Positions 43,619 through 53,134 are shown, counted from the first letter of the stretch. The stretch is 64,000 bases of DNA from Alkalihalobacillus pseudalcaliphilus (GCF_028610675.1 NZ_JAQQWS010000005.1:232076-296075), one strand, 5' to 3'. Notes: generated by a model from the letters alone, not told the origin. Numbers and translations are program-made.

Positions 43619-45304
43619 GTGTCAATAAAACAGATTGAAGGTCAAAAGCTGGCTCAAATGTTCATTGAAGGGGCCGGCCAATTGTCACGCCATGTAAAGG
43701 TTGTAGATTCTTTAAATGTTTTCCCTGTTCCAGATGGTGATACTGGAACAAATATGAATCTGTCGATTACTTCTGGTGTTAAAGAAGTGAAACAGCAAAC
43801 AAGTGAAGATGTAGGTAAGGTTGCTAGTGCTTTTGCTAAAGGTTTATTAATGGGAGCTCGAGGTAATTCAGGAGTTATCCTCTCTCAATTATTCCGCGGG
43901 TTTTCTAAAGCGGTTGAGGGAAAAAAGGAAATCAATGCTACAGAGTTTGCTCAAGCTTTTGAACGTGGAGTAGAGACAGCTTATAAAGCTGTTATGAAAC
44001 CCGTTGAAGGAACGATATTAACTGTCGCAAAGGATGCTGCCAAACAAGCCGTTTCATCAGCCAAGAAACAATCTGATATCGTAAAAGTAATGGAGGATTT
44101 ACTCAAAGAAGGAAAAGCCTCGCTTAAGCGTACACCAGATTTATTACCTGTTCTTAAAGAAGTTGGGGTTGTTGATTCTGGTGGCCAAGGATTAATTTAT
44201 ATCTATGAAGGGTTTTTAGCGATTTTACGCGGCGGCGAAGTAAGTGCCGAGTTTGCTGAAGAATCGAATGCAATGGATACATTAATTAAGGTTGAGCATC
44301 ATGCTCAAAGTCATATGTCGACAGAAGATATTGTTTATGGCTACTGTACAGAAGTAATGGTTAGATTTGAAGAGGGAAAATTAAAAGAGTCTCCATATAA
44401 TGAAAATGCTTTTCGTGAGAGCTTGAGTGAAATCGGTGACTCGTTATTAGTTGTTTCAGATGAAGACCTTTTAAAGGTACATATCCATGCTGAAACTCCT
44501 GGTGAAGTTTTATCGCGAGCTCAAGTCTATGGCGAGATGATTCATATTAAGATCGAAAACATGCGCGAGCAGCATACAAGTCTTTTAGAAGAAGGACATG
44601 CTGTTTATGAAGAAACAACGACCTCAGAACAGACACCAAAAGAAAAAAGTGAATTTGGAATCATTGCTGTAACGATGGGCGAAGGCGTAGGGAAGTTATT
44701 TAAAGGCTTAGGGGCTGGCGTCGTCATTGAAGGCGGGCAAACAATGAATCCAAGTACGGAAGATATTGTAAAAGCAATTGAAGAAGTTCATGCGAAGAAC
44801 ATCATCATTTTACCTAATAATAGCAACATTATTATGGCAGCCGACCAAGCTGCTGAAGTTGCTACAGAAAATGTTTCGGTTGTGAAATCAAAAACAGTTC
44901 CACAAGGTTTAGCTGCCTTACTAGCATTTAACCCAAATCAAGGTTTGGAAGAGAATGCTGGTTTAATGGAGTCGGCTATGTCTGAGATTAAATCGGGCCA
45001 AGTGACATTCGCTGTACGTGATACGTCTATGGATGGACTTGAAATTAAAAAAGACGACTTTATGGGAATTTCTGATAAGAAAATCGTTAGTTGTGGAGAA
45101 GATAAGTTAGATGTAACGAAAAAACTTATGGATCAAATGATCGATGAGGATAGTGAAATCGTGACGATTCTTCAAGGTGAAGATGCAACAGATGAAGAAT
45201 CTGAGCTTATTTATCAATATATTGAAGAAAGCTACCCTGAGGTAGAGATTGATCTCCATAAAGGTGACCAACCACTTTATTCATTCATTATTTCAGTAGA
45301 ATAA
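43619..45304 (+). CDS. yloV: DhaL-domain fatty acid kinase FakA-like protein (YloV)
   Basis: Homologue of FakA, which phosphorylates fatty acids bound to FakB for incorporation into phospholipids. The N-terminal DhaL nucleotide-binding domain has NVFPVPDGDTGTNM (metal-binding Asp residues) and GARGNSGVILSQL. The C-terminal half (about 330-561) is the DegV-like region with ILPNNSNI and TVPQGLAALLAF. It has 561 residues. The start is GTG 43619 with AAGGAGG. No fakB gene is in the window. Confidence 0.94.
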   Translation: MSIKQIEGQKLAQMFIEGAGQLSRHVKVVDSLNVFPVPDGDTGTNMNLSITSGVKEVKQQTSEDVGKVASAFAKGLLMGARGNSGVILSQLFRGFSKAVEGKKEINATEFAQAFERGVETAYKAVMKPVEGTILTVAKDAAKQAVSSAKKQSDIVKVMEDLLKEGKASLKRTPDLLPVLKEVGVVDSGGQGLIYIYEGFLAILRGGEVSAEFAEESNAMDTLIKVEHHAQSHMSTEDIVYGYCTEVMVRFEEGKLKESPYNENAFRESLSEIGDSLLVVSDEDLLKVHIHAETPGEVLSRAQVYGEMIHIKIENMREQHTSLLEEGHAVYEETTTSEQTPKEKSEFGIIAVTMGEGVGKLFKGLGAGVVIEGGQTMNPSTEDIVKAIEEVHAKNIIILPNNSNIIMAADQAAEVATENVSVVKSKTVPQGLAALLAFNPNQGLEENAGLMESAMSEIKSGQVTFAVRDTSMDGLEIKKDDFMGISDKKIVSCGEDKLDVTKKLMDQMIDEDSEIVTILQGEDATDEESELIYQYIEESYPEVEIDLHKGDQPLYSFIISVE

Positions 45305-45334
45305 AGTAGGGCATTGATAACGAATAACGAAAAG

Positions 45335-45366
45335 CTGTTTATTCCTCGTGAATAAGCAGTTTTTTT
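45335..45366 (+). terminator. Intrinsic terminator after yloV
   Basis: CTGTTTATTC (45335-45344) pairs with GAATAAGCAG (45350-45359) with one wobble, then seven T residues. Confidence 0.88.
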
Positions 45367-45570
45367 CATGAGGAAAAGACTAATATAGTTAACGTTTCCT
45401 TTAATTCATGCTAAGATAAAAGAGAATGGCTATGAAGGATAAACATTTTTTTAATATATAGTAACGAAGCTATCAAGTTATGTCAGACACTATCGGATGA
45501 GGTTGTCATGACGAGATATCTACTGTTTCAGAGCTGAAATGAATGTCTTTAGTAAGCGAACAGTCAAAAC

Positions 45571-45660
45571 CGACATGGCGAAGCTAGTTAGTTCAGTGCC
45601 ACCCCGCAGGACGCGGAGCAGGATTTTCGGTAGCGGCGAGCAATGCTCTATGTTAGCACT
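45571..45660. repeat. Dispersed intergenic repeat, copy B
   Basis: The roughly 90 bases upstream of sdaAB include a 37-base segment (45604-45640) matching copy A at 42278-42314 in 31 positions; the following TTAGCACT is also shared. The first part of the 45305-45683 gap holds the yloV terminator; nothing else was recognised in it. Confidence 0.65.
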
Positions 45661-45683
45661 TTCATATAAAAGGAGTAATGTCG

Positions 45684-46346
45684 ATGAAATATCGTACAGT
45701 TTTTGATATTATAGGTCCGGTTATGGTTGGACCATCCAGTTCACATACAGCTGGGGCTGCCCGAATTGGTAAAGTTGCCAGAACATTATTTGGTAAAGAG
45801 CCAGTAAAAGCAAGTTTTCATTTATTTGGTTCCTTTGAAAAAACCTATAAAGGACACGGGACAGATGTCGCGCTTGTGGCAGGTATTCTAGATTTTGAAA
45901 CAGATGATCCGAGGCTTCCCAAAGCGATCGACTTAGCAAAGGCAAAAGGCATGGAGATACACTTTATCGAAGAAGAAGCTAAAATGGAACACCCTAATAC
46001 CGTTAAAGTTGTCTTAGAGCATGGTGGGGAAAGAATTGAGCTTGTCGGTATTTCGATTGGAGGCGGAAAAATTGAAATCATTGAATTAAATGGTTTTGAA
46101 TTAAAGCTTTCTGGTAATCACCCTGCTATATTAGTGGTGCATAATGATCGAGCGGGTGTGATCGCAGCTGTTGCTAACGTACTAGCTGCAAAAAGTATGA
46201 ATATCGGACATATGGAGGTTTCCCGTAAAGAGAAAGGACAAGAGGCGTTAATGGTCATTGAAGTGGATCAGAACGTCGATACAGATGTCTTACATGAATT
46301 AAACAAACTACCTCATATTGAACATGTAACAAAAATTCATGAATAA
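45684..46346 (+). CDS. sdaAB: L-serine dehydratase, beta chain
   Basis: Regulatory subunit of the iron-sulfur L-serine deaminase that makes pyruvate and ammonia. It has the N-terminal domain VFDIIGPVMVGPSSSHTAGAA and a C-terminal ACT domain (about residues 145-220, beginning AILVVHNDRAGVIA). It has 220 residues. AAAGGAG at 45669-45675 favours ATG 45684 over the ATG at 45678. It lies six codons or fewer before sdaAA. Confidence 0.96.
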   Translation: MKYRTVFDIIGPVMVGPSSSHTAGAARIGKVARTLFGKEPVKASFHLFGSFEKTYKGHGTDVALVAGILDFETDDPRLPKAIDLAKAKGMEIHFIEEEAKMEHPNTVKVVLEHGGERIELVGISIGGGKIEIIELNGFELKLSGNHPAILVVHNDRAGVIAAVANVLAAKSMNIGHMEVSRKEKGQEALMVIEVDQNVDTDVLHELNKLPHIEHVTKIHE

Positions 46347-46358
46347 GGGAGAATGAAT

Positions 46359-47246
46359 ATGTTTAAAAATGTTGCGGAACTGATTGAAAAAGCAGAACGT
46401 GAGAATAAACAAATATCAGAAATAATGATTGAACAAGAAATGGATGTAACCGATAAATCAAGAGAAGATATTTATGATAAAATGCGTAAAAATCTACAAG
46501 TGATGGAAGCGGCTGTTGAAAGAGGGATATCTGAAGATGTTCGCTCTGTGTCTGGACTAACTGGTGGGGATGCGGTTTTATTACAAAGATATATCCAACA
46601 AGGTCAATTTCTCTCAAGTGAAGTATTACTTGATGCCGTTAGTAAAGCGGTTGCAACAAATGAAGTGAATGCGGCTATGGGAACGATTTGTGCGACCCCT
46701 ACAGCTGGATCTGCGGGTGTTGTTCCTGGTGTTTTATTTGGTATGAAAAATAAACTAAACCCAACGGAAGAGCAAATGATTCGTTATTTATTTGTTGCAG
46801 GTGCATTTGGTTTTGTAGTGGCTAATAACGCATCGATTTCTGGAGCGGCTGGAGGCTGCCAAGCGGAGGTAGGATCAGCTACTGGGATGGCCGCTGCCGC
46901 ACTTGTAGAATTAGCAGGAGGGACCCCAAAACAGTCTGCAGAAGCCATGGCTATCGCTTTGAAAAATATGTTAGGCCTAGTTTGTGATCCTGTGGCAGGA
47001 TTAGTTGAAGTTCCCTGTGTAAAAAGGAATGCGATGGGTGCTTCTAACGCAATTGTTGCTGCTGATATGGCTTTGGCAGGAATTACTAGTCGAATTCCTT
47101 GTGATGAAGTGATTGACGCCATGTATCGAATCGGACAAACGATGCCAGAAACTTTACGTGAAACGGGTGAAGGTGGTTTAGCTGCTACACCAACAGGGCG
47201 AGCATTAGCGGCTAAGATTTTTGGTAGTGCTGTCGTTAATCAATGA
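46359..47246 (+). CDS. sdaAA: L-serine dehydratase, alpha chain
   Basis: Catalytic Fe-S subunit of L-serine deaminase. Cluster cysteines lie in TICATPTAGSAG, LVCDPVAG and EVPCVKRNAMG. It has 295 residues. AAGGGAGA at 46345-46352 favours ATG 46359 over 46353. It overlaps recG by four bases. Confidence 0.96.
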   Translation: MFKNVAELIEKAERENKQISEIMIEQEMDVTDKSREDIYDKMRKNLQVMEAAVERGISEDVRSVSGLTGGDAVLLQRYIQQGQFLSSEVLLDAVSKAVATNEVNAAMGTICATPTAGSAGVVPGVLFGMKNKLNPTEEQMIRYLFVAGAFGFVVANNASISGAAGGCQAEVGSATGMAAAALVELAGGTPKQSAEAMAIALKNMLGLVCDPVAGLVEVPCVKRNAMGASNAIVAADMALAGITSRIPCDEVIDAMYRIGQTMPETLRETGEGGLAATPTGRALAAKIFGSAVVNQ

Positions 47247-49291
47247 GTAATATGATCAAACAATCGGTAAAAGAAGTACACGGCATAGGAGATGAAGCTT
47301 GTGAGCAGTTACAAGCTATTAAAGTGGAAACTATCCTTGATTTGCTAGAGTACCTCCCATTCCGATATGAGGACTATCATATACGTGATTTACACGATGT
47401 CAAACATGATGAACGTGTTACGGTTTTAGGAGTAGTCCATAGTGAGCCATCGATGCGTTTTTTTAGCAAAAAAAAGAGTCGCTTAACTATCAGACTACTC
47501 GTGAATCAAGTTTTGATAACTGTGACATTTTTTAACCAGCCATATTTAAAAAGTAAATTTAAGCTTGGTGAAGAAGTTACCGTAACAGGAAAATGGGACC
47601 AGCATCGTATGACGATTACAGCAAGTCAAGCTAATTTTGGTCAAAGCTCTAGTACGGGTAAAGTGGAACCGATATATTCAGCTGCTGGTAAGCTAACGAG
47701 TAAGGCCATTAAGCGTTATATTAAGAATGCTTGTACACAATTTTTAAGTCAAATGGAAGAAAATTTACCGTCCTATTTGTTGGAACAATATAAACTTCCT
47801 AACCGCCAGGACGCCATTTATCAGCTTCATTTTCCCCAATCGAAGGAACAGCTCAAACACGCAAGGCGTCGAATGATTTATGAGGAATTTTTACTTTTTC
47901 AATTAAAAATGCAAGCTTTTCGAAAAGGGCAAAGAGAGCAATCTGGTGGAAAGGCGACCTTATTGCCAATCAAAGAAATGGATCAATTTAAAGCAAAATT
48001 GCCATTTCCATTAACGAATGCCCAACAAAGAGTTGTGCAAGAAATTATGACAGATATTCAATCTCCGTATCGGATGAATCGATTATTACAAGGTGATGTA
48101 GGCGCAGGTAAAACGGTTGTGGCTGCGATCTGTATGTTTGGTATCGTTCAGGCAGGTTATCAAGCGGCCATGATGGTTCCTACAGAAATTTTAGCGGAAC
48201 AGCATGAACAATCATTACAAAAGCTACTTGAACCGTTTGGTATAAAGGTTTGTCTTTTAACTGGAAAAGTAAAAGGAAAAAAGCGGAAAGAGCTCCTACA
48301 ACAGTTACAGAATGGAGATATTGATATTGTTGTGGGTACGCACGCTCTCATTCAGGATGAGGTTATTTATCACAATTTAGCTTTAGTTATCACCGATGAG
48401 CAGCATCGTTTTGGCGTAGAGCAAAGACGTGCTTTAAGAAGTAAAGGGGAGAATCCAGACGTTCTATTTATGACGGCAACACCGATACCGAGAACGTTAG
48501 CGATCTCTGTTTTTGGAGATATGGATGTGTCAATTATTGATGAATTGCCAGCAGGTCGTAAAGAAATTGAAACGTATTGGACGAAACCAGATACATTTGA
48601 GCGCGTAATGGATTTTATAAAAAAAGAACTAGTGGCAGGTAGACAGGCCTATGTCATCTGTCCATTAATTGAAGAGTCGGAAAAGCTTGATTTACAAAAT
48701 GCATTAGATGTCCATATGACGATTCAACAGTTTTTTACGGGTCAGTATCAAGTTGGCCTCATGCATGGTCGTTTGCATTCGGATGAAAAAGAAGAGGTTA
48801 TGAATGCGTTTAGTAAAAATGATGTCCAAATACTGGTTTCTACTACGGTTGTAGAAGTGGGTGTAAACGTCCCGAATGCAACGGTTATGGTGATCTATGA
48901 TGCCGAGCGGTTTGGCCTGTCGCAACTTCACCAATTAAGAGGGAGAGTGGGTCGTGGTTCAGAGCAATCGTATTGTATTTTATTAGCTGATCCTAAGTCT
49001 GAAGTAGGAAAAGAACGAATGCGTATCATGACTGAAACGAATGATGGTTTTGTTTTATCTGAGAAAGACTTAGAATTACGTGGACCAGGTGATTTTTTTG
49101 GTGAAAAACAGAGTGGCTTGCCTAATTTTAAGGTGGCTGATGTTGTCCACGATTACCGTGCGCTTGAAGTAGCACGGGCAGATGCGTCAAAGTTTATAAA
49201 TAGTGATGTTTTTTGGCAAGATGATGCCTTTCAAAAGTTAAGGGAATACCTAATGGAACAAGGTGTTTTTGATGGAGAAAAGCTGGATTAA
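47243..49291 (+). CDS. recG: ATP-dependent DNA helicase RecG
   Basis: Branch-migrating helicase that processes stalled forks and recombination intermediates. It has an N-terminal wedge/OB domain (about 1-180), Walker A LLQGDVGAGKTVVA (about 282-295), DEQH as motif II, TATPIPRTLA, and C-terminal QLRGRVGRG. It has 682 residues, equal to B. subtilis. The ATG at 47243 overlaps the sdaAA stop; an ATG at 47252 is an alternative, and neither has a clear ribosome-binding site. Confidence 0.97.
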   Translation: MSNMIKQSVKEVHGIGDEACEQLQAIKVETILDLLEYLPFRYEDYHIRDLHDVKHDERVTVLGVVHSEPSMRFFSKKKSRLTIRLLVNQVLITVTFFNQPYLKSKFKLGEEVTVTGKWDQHRMTITASQANFGQSSSTGKVEPIYSAAGKLTSKAIKRYIKNACTQFLSQMEENLPSYLLEQYKLPNRQDAIYQLHFPQSKEQLKHARRRMIYEEFLLFQLKMQAFRKGQREQSGGKATLLPIKEMDQFKAKLPFPLTNAQQRVVQEIMTDIQSPYRMNRLLQGDVGAGKTVVAAICMFGIVQAGYQAAMMVPTEILAEQHEQSLQKLLEPFGIKVCLLTGKVKGKKRKELLQQLQNGDIDIVVGTHALIQDEVIYHNLALVITDEQHRFGVEQRRALRSKGENPDVLFMTATPIPRTLAISVFGDMDVSIIDELPAGRKEIETYWTKPDTFERVMDFIKKELVAGRQAYVICPLIEESEKLDLQNALDVHMTIQQFFTGQYQVGLMHGRLHSDEKEEVMNAFSKNDVQILVSTTVVEVGVNVPNATVMVIYDAERFGLSQLHQLRGRVGRGSEQSYCILLADPKSEVGKERMRIMTETNDGFVLSEKDLELRGPGDFFGEKQSGLPNFKVADVVHDYRALEVARADASKFINSDVFWQDDAFQKLREYLMEQGVFDGEKLD

Positions 49292-49303
49292 TAAATTTTA
49301 GTA

Positions 49304-49332
49304 TTGAAATGATTACCTAAGAATTATATACT
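49304..49332 (+). promoter_or_regulatory. Promoter of the fapR-plsX-fabD-fabG operon
   Basis: TTGAAA (49304-49309) and TATACT (49327-49332) are separated by 17 bases, just before the FapR-box-like sequence. Confidence 0.75.
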
Positions 49333-49336
49333 ACTC

Positions 49337-49353
49337 TTAGTACCTAGTCATAT
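49337..49353 (+). promoter_or_regulatory. FapR operator
   Basis: TTAGTACCTAGTCATAT reproduces the left half and centre of the known FapR box (TTAGTACCT followed by an inverted half). The right half is diverged. Its position at the expected transcription start and before fapR supports autoregulation relieved by malonyl-CoA. Confidence 0.75.
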
Positions 49354-49373
49354 AAAGATGGATGGTGCAGAAT

Positions 49374-49976
49374 ATGAAGCTTAAAAAAAGGGATAGACAA
49401 AGATTACTGAAAGAAACATTAGAAAATGATCCATTTATGACAGACGAGGCTTTATCGAGCCATTTTAGTGTCAGCATACAAACAATTCGCTTAGATCGAA
49501 TGGAGCTTGCGATTCCCGAATTAAGAGAACGAATTAAGGATGTAGCTAAGCAGCAGCTTGATGATGTGAAAGCTTTGCAACCGGAAGAAGTCATTGGTGA
49601 GATTGTCGACTTACAACTTGACGATCGTGCGATTTCAATTTTAGATATACAACCGGAGCAAGTATTTGCAAAAACAGGTATTGCCAGAGGCCATCACTTA
49701 TTTGCACAAGCCAACTCACTAGCTGTCGCCATTATCAATGATGAAATGGCTTTAACTAATAAGGCGACTATTCGGTTCACAAGGCAAGTACGAGCACAAG
49801 AACGCGTGATCGCAAAAGCCGAGGTTTTACGGACGGAAAAAGAGCGAACCGTAGTTGATGTGCAAAGTTTTGTAGGGGAAGAGCTTGTATTCTCAGGTGA
49901 ATTTGTGATGTATCGATCCAACCAGAGAAACAAAAACGAACAAAAGGGACGTGTTGACAGTGAAAATCGCTCTTGA
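49374..49976 (+). CDS. fapR: Fatty acid and phospholipid biosynthesis repressor FapR
   Basis: Malonyl-CoA-responsive repressor. It has an N-terminal DeoR-like helix-turn-helix (about residues 15-50, HFSVSIQTIRLDRMEL) and a C-terminal hot-dog effector domain with ARGHHLFAQANSLAVA. The start is ATG 49374 rather than 49362, since GATGGTG at 49361-49367 then acts as the ribosome-binding site. It has 200 residues, slightly longer at the C terminus than the B. subtilis protein. It overlaps plsX. Confidence 0.95.
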   Translation: MKLKKRDRQRLLKETLENDPFMTDEALSSHFSVSIQTIRLDRMELAIPELRERIKDVAKQQLDDVKALQPEEVIGEIVDLQLDDRAISILDIQPEQVFAKTGIARGHHLFAQANSLAVAIINDEMALTNKATIRFTRQVRAQERVIAKAEVLRTEKERTVVDVQSFVGEELVFSGEFVMYRSNQRNKNEQKGRVDSENRS

Positions 49977-50961
49977 TGCAATGGGTGGGGACAATGCCCC
50001 GAAAGCACAGGTGGAGGCAGCCGAAAGAGCCGTCAGAGAATTAAAAGGGTTAGAAATTACTTTAGTAGGTCATGAGGAAGAAATAAAGAAACACTTAAAA
50101 AATTCTACCGGTATTACGATTTTTCATACAACAGAAAAAATAGAGGATACAGATCAACCGACGATGGCTGTTAGAAGGAAGAAAGATTCTTCTATGGTAC
50201 TTGCCGTTCGTGAAGTGAAAGAAGGTCGGGCTGATGCATGTATTTCTTCTGGAAACACAGGAGCATTAATGACAGCAGGGTTGTTACATGTTGGTCGAAT
50301 TAAAGGTATTGAGCGCCCGGCACTAGCACCGATGTTACCAACGATTGATGGTAGAGGTTTTTTATTGCTGGATGTTGGTGCTAATATGGATGCAAAACCA
50401 AATCAAATTTTACAATATGCACTCATGGGTAATATTTATATGTCAATGGTACGTAAAATCAAAACACCTAGAGTTGGATTGGTCAATGTTGGTTCAGAGG
50501 ATGGAAAAGGCAATGAGCTAATGAAGGAAAGTTTTTCATTACTGAAAGAGGCTCCCCTTATATTTCATGGCAACATTGAAGCTCGTTACCTATTAGAAGG
50601 ACAAGTTGATGTTGCGGTTTGCGATGGTTTCTCGGGTAATTTGATTTTAAAGAGTATTGAAGGCACTGCCTCAGCACTTTTTGCCTTATTAAAGCAGGAA
50701 TTTACAAGTTCTGTGAAAAATAAAATTGGTGCAGGGATTTTAAAGCCTAGCTTTAAAGAGATTAAAAATAAAATGGATTACTCAGAATATGGTGGTGCAG
50801 CTTTATTTGGCTTAAAAGCCCCTGTGATTAAAGCGCATGGTTCATCCGATGCGAATGCGGTCTATAATGCGATTCGTCAGGCTTATGAAATGGTTGAGAA
50901 GCAAGTTGTGACGATCATTAAAGATGAATTGACTAAATTAAAAGTAGAACAAGAAGTTTAA
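49960..50961 (+). CDS. plsX: Phosphate acyltransferase PlsX
   Basis: Converts acyl-ACP to acyl-phosphate for PlsY-dependent glycerol-3-phosphate acylation. It has KIALDAMGGDNAP at the N terminus, ISSGNTGALMTAG, LLDVGANMDAKP and IKAHGSSDANAV. The start is given as GTG 49960, matching the family N terminus; GTG 49951 and TTG 49954 are also in frame behind AAAAGGG. It has 333 residues and overlaps the fapR end by 17 bases. Confidence 0.95.
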   Translation: MKIALDAMGGDNAPKAQVEAAERAVRELKGLEITLVGHEEEIKKHLKNSTGITIFHTTEKIEDTDQPTMAVRRKKDSSMVLAVREVKEGRADACISSGNTGALMTAGLLHVGRIKGIERPALAPMLPTIDGRGFLLLDVGANMDAKPNQILQYALMGNIYMSMVRKIKTPRVGLVNVGSEDGKGNELMKESFSLLKEAPLIFHGNIEARYLLEGQVDVAVCDGFSGNLILKSIEGTASALFALLKQEFTSSVKNKIGAGILKPSFKEIKNKMDYSEYGGAALFGLKAPVIKAHGSSDANAVYNAIRQAYEMVEKQVVTIIKDELTKLKVEQEV

Positions 50962-50976
50962 AAGGAGCTGATGCCG

Positions 50977-51924
50977 ATGGGAAGAATCGCCTTTTTATTC
51001 CCTGGACAAGGATCACAAGCAGTAGGAATGGGTCAAAGCTTACGTGATTCAAATGATAATAGCCTTGCCGTATTTAAACGATCTAATGAAAAGCTTCAGT
51101 TCGATCTAACGGATATTATTGAAAATGGACCTGAAGAAAAGCTGAGACGAACAGAGTTTGCACAGCCTGCCCTTGTAACCATGAGTATCGCTGTTCTTGA
51201 ATTACTAAAGGAAAAAGGGATAAAGCCAGACTTCGTAGCGGGACATAGCTTAGGTGAGTATAGTGCATTAGTTTGTGCAAATGTATTATCTTTTGAAGAT
51301 GCTGTATATGCGGTTCATAAGCGTGGACTTTATATGGAAGAAGCTATGCCGTTTGGAGAAGGTGCGATGTCCGCTGTATTAGGGCTAGAGCGTGATGTAT
51401 TGCAAGAGGTTTGTGATAGGGTGAAAGAGGCAGGTCTCGTTGCAGAGCTCGCTAACTTAAACTGTCCGGGACAAATTGTAATCTCAGGTTCGGCAGAGGG
51501 CATAGAGAAAGCAGGCGTGTTGGCAAAGGAAGCAGGTGCTAAGCGGGTTTTACCACTTCAAGTAAGCGGACCATTCCACTCTTCGCTTATGATGCCATGT
51601 GCTAAGAGGCTGGAAGATGTGCTTGCTAACATTCCTTTTTATGATGCTGAAATACCGGTTATTGCCAACGTTTCAGCCAAGGCACTTACCGATAAAGAGG
51701 CCATCAAAGCTAGTTTAGTAGAGCAAGTGTATTCCCCTGTTTTATGGGAGGATACGATTTTGACATTATTAGAACAAGGTGTCGATACATTTATTGAAAT
51801 TGGTAATGGTAATGTCTTAACTGGTCTTGTTAAGAAAGTGAATCGACGAGTACAGGCATTTGCGATAAGTGATCAGGAAAGCTTGGCAAAAGCTCTGGAA
51901 AAGTTAGAAGGAGGTAACCGTTAA
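50977..51924 (+). CDS. fabD: Malonyl-CoA:ACP transacylase FabD
   Basis: Transfers malonyl groups to ACP for fatty acid elongation. It has FLFPGQGSQAVGMG, the nucleophilic Ser in GHSLGEYSA (about residue 90) and the catalytic His in GPFHSSLM. It has 315 residues. AAAGGAG at 50961 favours ATG 50977 over 50971. TAATG overlap with fabG. Confidence 0.97.
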   Translation: MGRIAFLFPGQGSQAVGMGQSLRDSNDNSLAVFKRSNEKLQFDLTDIIENGPEEKLRRTEFAQPALVTMSIAVLELLKEKGIKPDFVAGHSLGEYSALVCANVLSFEDAVYAVHKRGLYMEEAMPFGEGAMSAVLGLERDVLQEVCDRVKEAGLVAELANLNCPGQIVISGSAEGIEKAGVLAKEAGAKRVLPLQVSGPFHSSLMMPCAKRLEDVLANIPFYDAEIPVIANVSAKALTDKEAIKASLVEQVYSPVLWEDTILTLLEQGVDTFIEIGNGNVLTGLVKKVNRRVQAFAISDQESLAKALEKLEGGNR

Positions 51925-52667
51925 TGTTATCAGGTCAAGTAGCGATTGTTACAGGTGCTTCGCGTGGGATTGGTGAGGCCATTGCTCTAGAACTAGCAGC
52001 TAAAGGTGCTCATATCGTCGTGAATTATGCAGGTAGTGCAGATAAGGCGGAAGCGGTTGTAGAAAGGGCAAAAGAGCTAGGCGTTAAAGCGTTTGCTTAT
52101 CAAGCGAATGTTGCGAATGCTGAAGAAGTACAGGCGATGGTTAAAGAGACTGTTCAAGCATTCGGTCGAGTCGACATTTTAGTTAATAATGCCGGGATTA
52201 ATCGCGATAATTTGGTTATGCGTATGAAAGAGGACGATTGGGATGCTGTTATTAATACGAACTTAAAAGGTGTTTTTAATTGCTCAAAAGCGGTAACGAG
52301 GCAAATGATGAAGCAACGTTATGGTCGTATCATTAATATCTCCTCTGTTGTTGGCGTCTTAGGAAATGCGGGACAAGCTAATTATGTCGCTGCTAAAGCG
52401 GGTGTTATTGGATTGACCAAAACCTTAGCACGAGAGCTTTCAAACCGAAATATTTTAGTGAACGCAGTGGCTCCAGGATTTATTACGACAGATATGACAG
52501 ACGAGCTTGGGGAAAAAACGAAAACACAGTTACTAGCTCAAATTCCTTTAGGTAAATTAGGAGAACCAGCTCATATTGCTAAGACTGTTGGTTTTTTAGC
52601 GAGTGAGGATGCGAGTTACATGACAGGTCAAACCTTACATGTTGATGGTGGAATGGTTATGCCTTAA
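51924..52667 (+). CDS. fabG: 3-oxoacyl-ACP reductase FabG
   Basis: NADPH-dependent short-chain dehydrogenase of the fatty acid cycle. It has TGASRGIGEA (about residues 10-19), NNAGINRD, the catalytic Ser in INISSVVG and the Y-x-x-x-K in YVAAKAG. It has 247 residues. GGAGG precedes ATG 51924, which overlaps the fabD stop. Confidence 0.97.
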   Translation: MLSGQVAIVTGASRGIGEAIALELAAKGAHIVVNYAGSADKAEAVVERAKELGVKAFAYQANVANAEEVQAMVKETVQAFGRVDILVNNAGINRDNLVMRMKEDDWDAVINTNLKGVFNCSKAVTRQMMKQRYGRIINISSVVGVLGNAGQANYVAAKAGVIGLTKTLARELSNRNILVNAVAPGFITTDMTDELGEKTKTQLLAQIPLGKLGEPAHIAKTVGFLASEDASYMTGQTLHVDGGMVMP

Positions 52668-52702
52668 GGGCAAGGTTGAGGAGATTTTCGACAAAATCAA
52701 TC

Positions 52703-52731
52703 TTGACAAGTTTAACAGCTATCGGTAAAAT
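52703..52731 (+). promoter_or_regulatory. Promoter upstream of acpP
   Basis: TTGACA (52703-52708) and TAAAAT (52726-52731) are 17 bases apart. They give acpP a separate high-level promoter with a leader of about 35 bases. Confidence 0.78.
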
Positions 52732-52773
52732 TCAGCTAGCTTGTGTTCTTTTTTGAGAGGGGGTGAACGGAAC

Positions 52774-53007
52774 ATGGCAGATACATTAACACGTGTAAGT
52801 AAGATTATTGTAGACCGTCTTGGAGTTGATGAGTCAGAGGTAAAACTTGAAGCATCGTTTAAAGAAGACTTAGGTGCAGATTCACTAGATGTAGTTGAGC
52901 TTGTTATGGAACTTGAAGATGAGTTTGAATTAACAATTTCTGATGAAGATGCGGAGAAAATTTCTACTGTTGCAGATGTAGTAGAATACATAAATAGCAA
53001 CAGCTAA
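52774..53007 (+). CDS. acpP: Acyl carrier protein
   Basis: 77-residue ACP with the phosphopantetheine attachment Ser in GADSLDVVEL (about residue 37). It is highly acidic, as is typical. The start is ATG 52774 with GAGGGGGTGA upstream; the in-frame extension to 52741 lies before this site. It is followed by a long hairpin. Confidence 0.98.
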   Translation: MADTLTRVSKIIVDRLGVDESEVKLEASFKEDLGADSLDVVELVMELEDEFELTISDEDAEKISTVADVVEYINSNS

Positions 53008-53013
53008 ATGATG

Positions 53014-53050
53014 AAGTCTCATATGGAAAGCCATATGAGACTTGATTTCT
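53014..53050 (+). terminator. Hairpin after acpP
   Basis: AAGTCTCATATGG (53014-53026) pairs perfectly with CCATATGAGACTT (53031-53043), with a four-base loop. The T-rich tail is interrupted, so it may be a partial terminator or an mRNA-stabilising hairpin. Confidence 0.7.
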
Positions 53051-53134
53051 ATCTTATTTCTTTGTTGATGATGACGTTTTCACTAAAAAAGTGATAAGAT
53101 AGAGATGGAGAAAAATTGAATGATGGAGGTAGCC

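Noticed and set aside
45571..45660. Riboswitch controlling sdaAB
   Set aside because: The core recurs at 42278-42314 away from any serine gene, so a dispersed repeat explains it better. No known riboswitch motif or terminator follows it.
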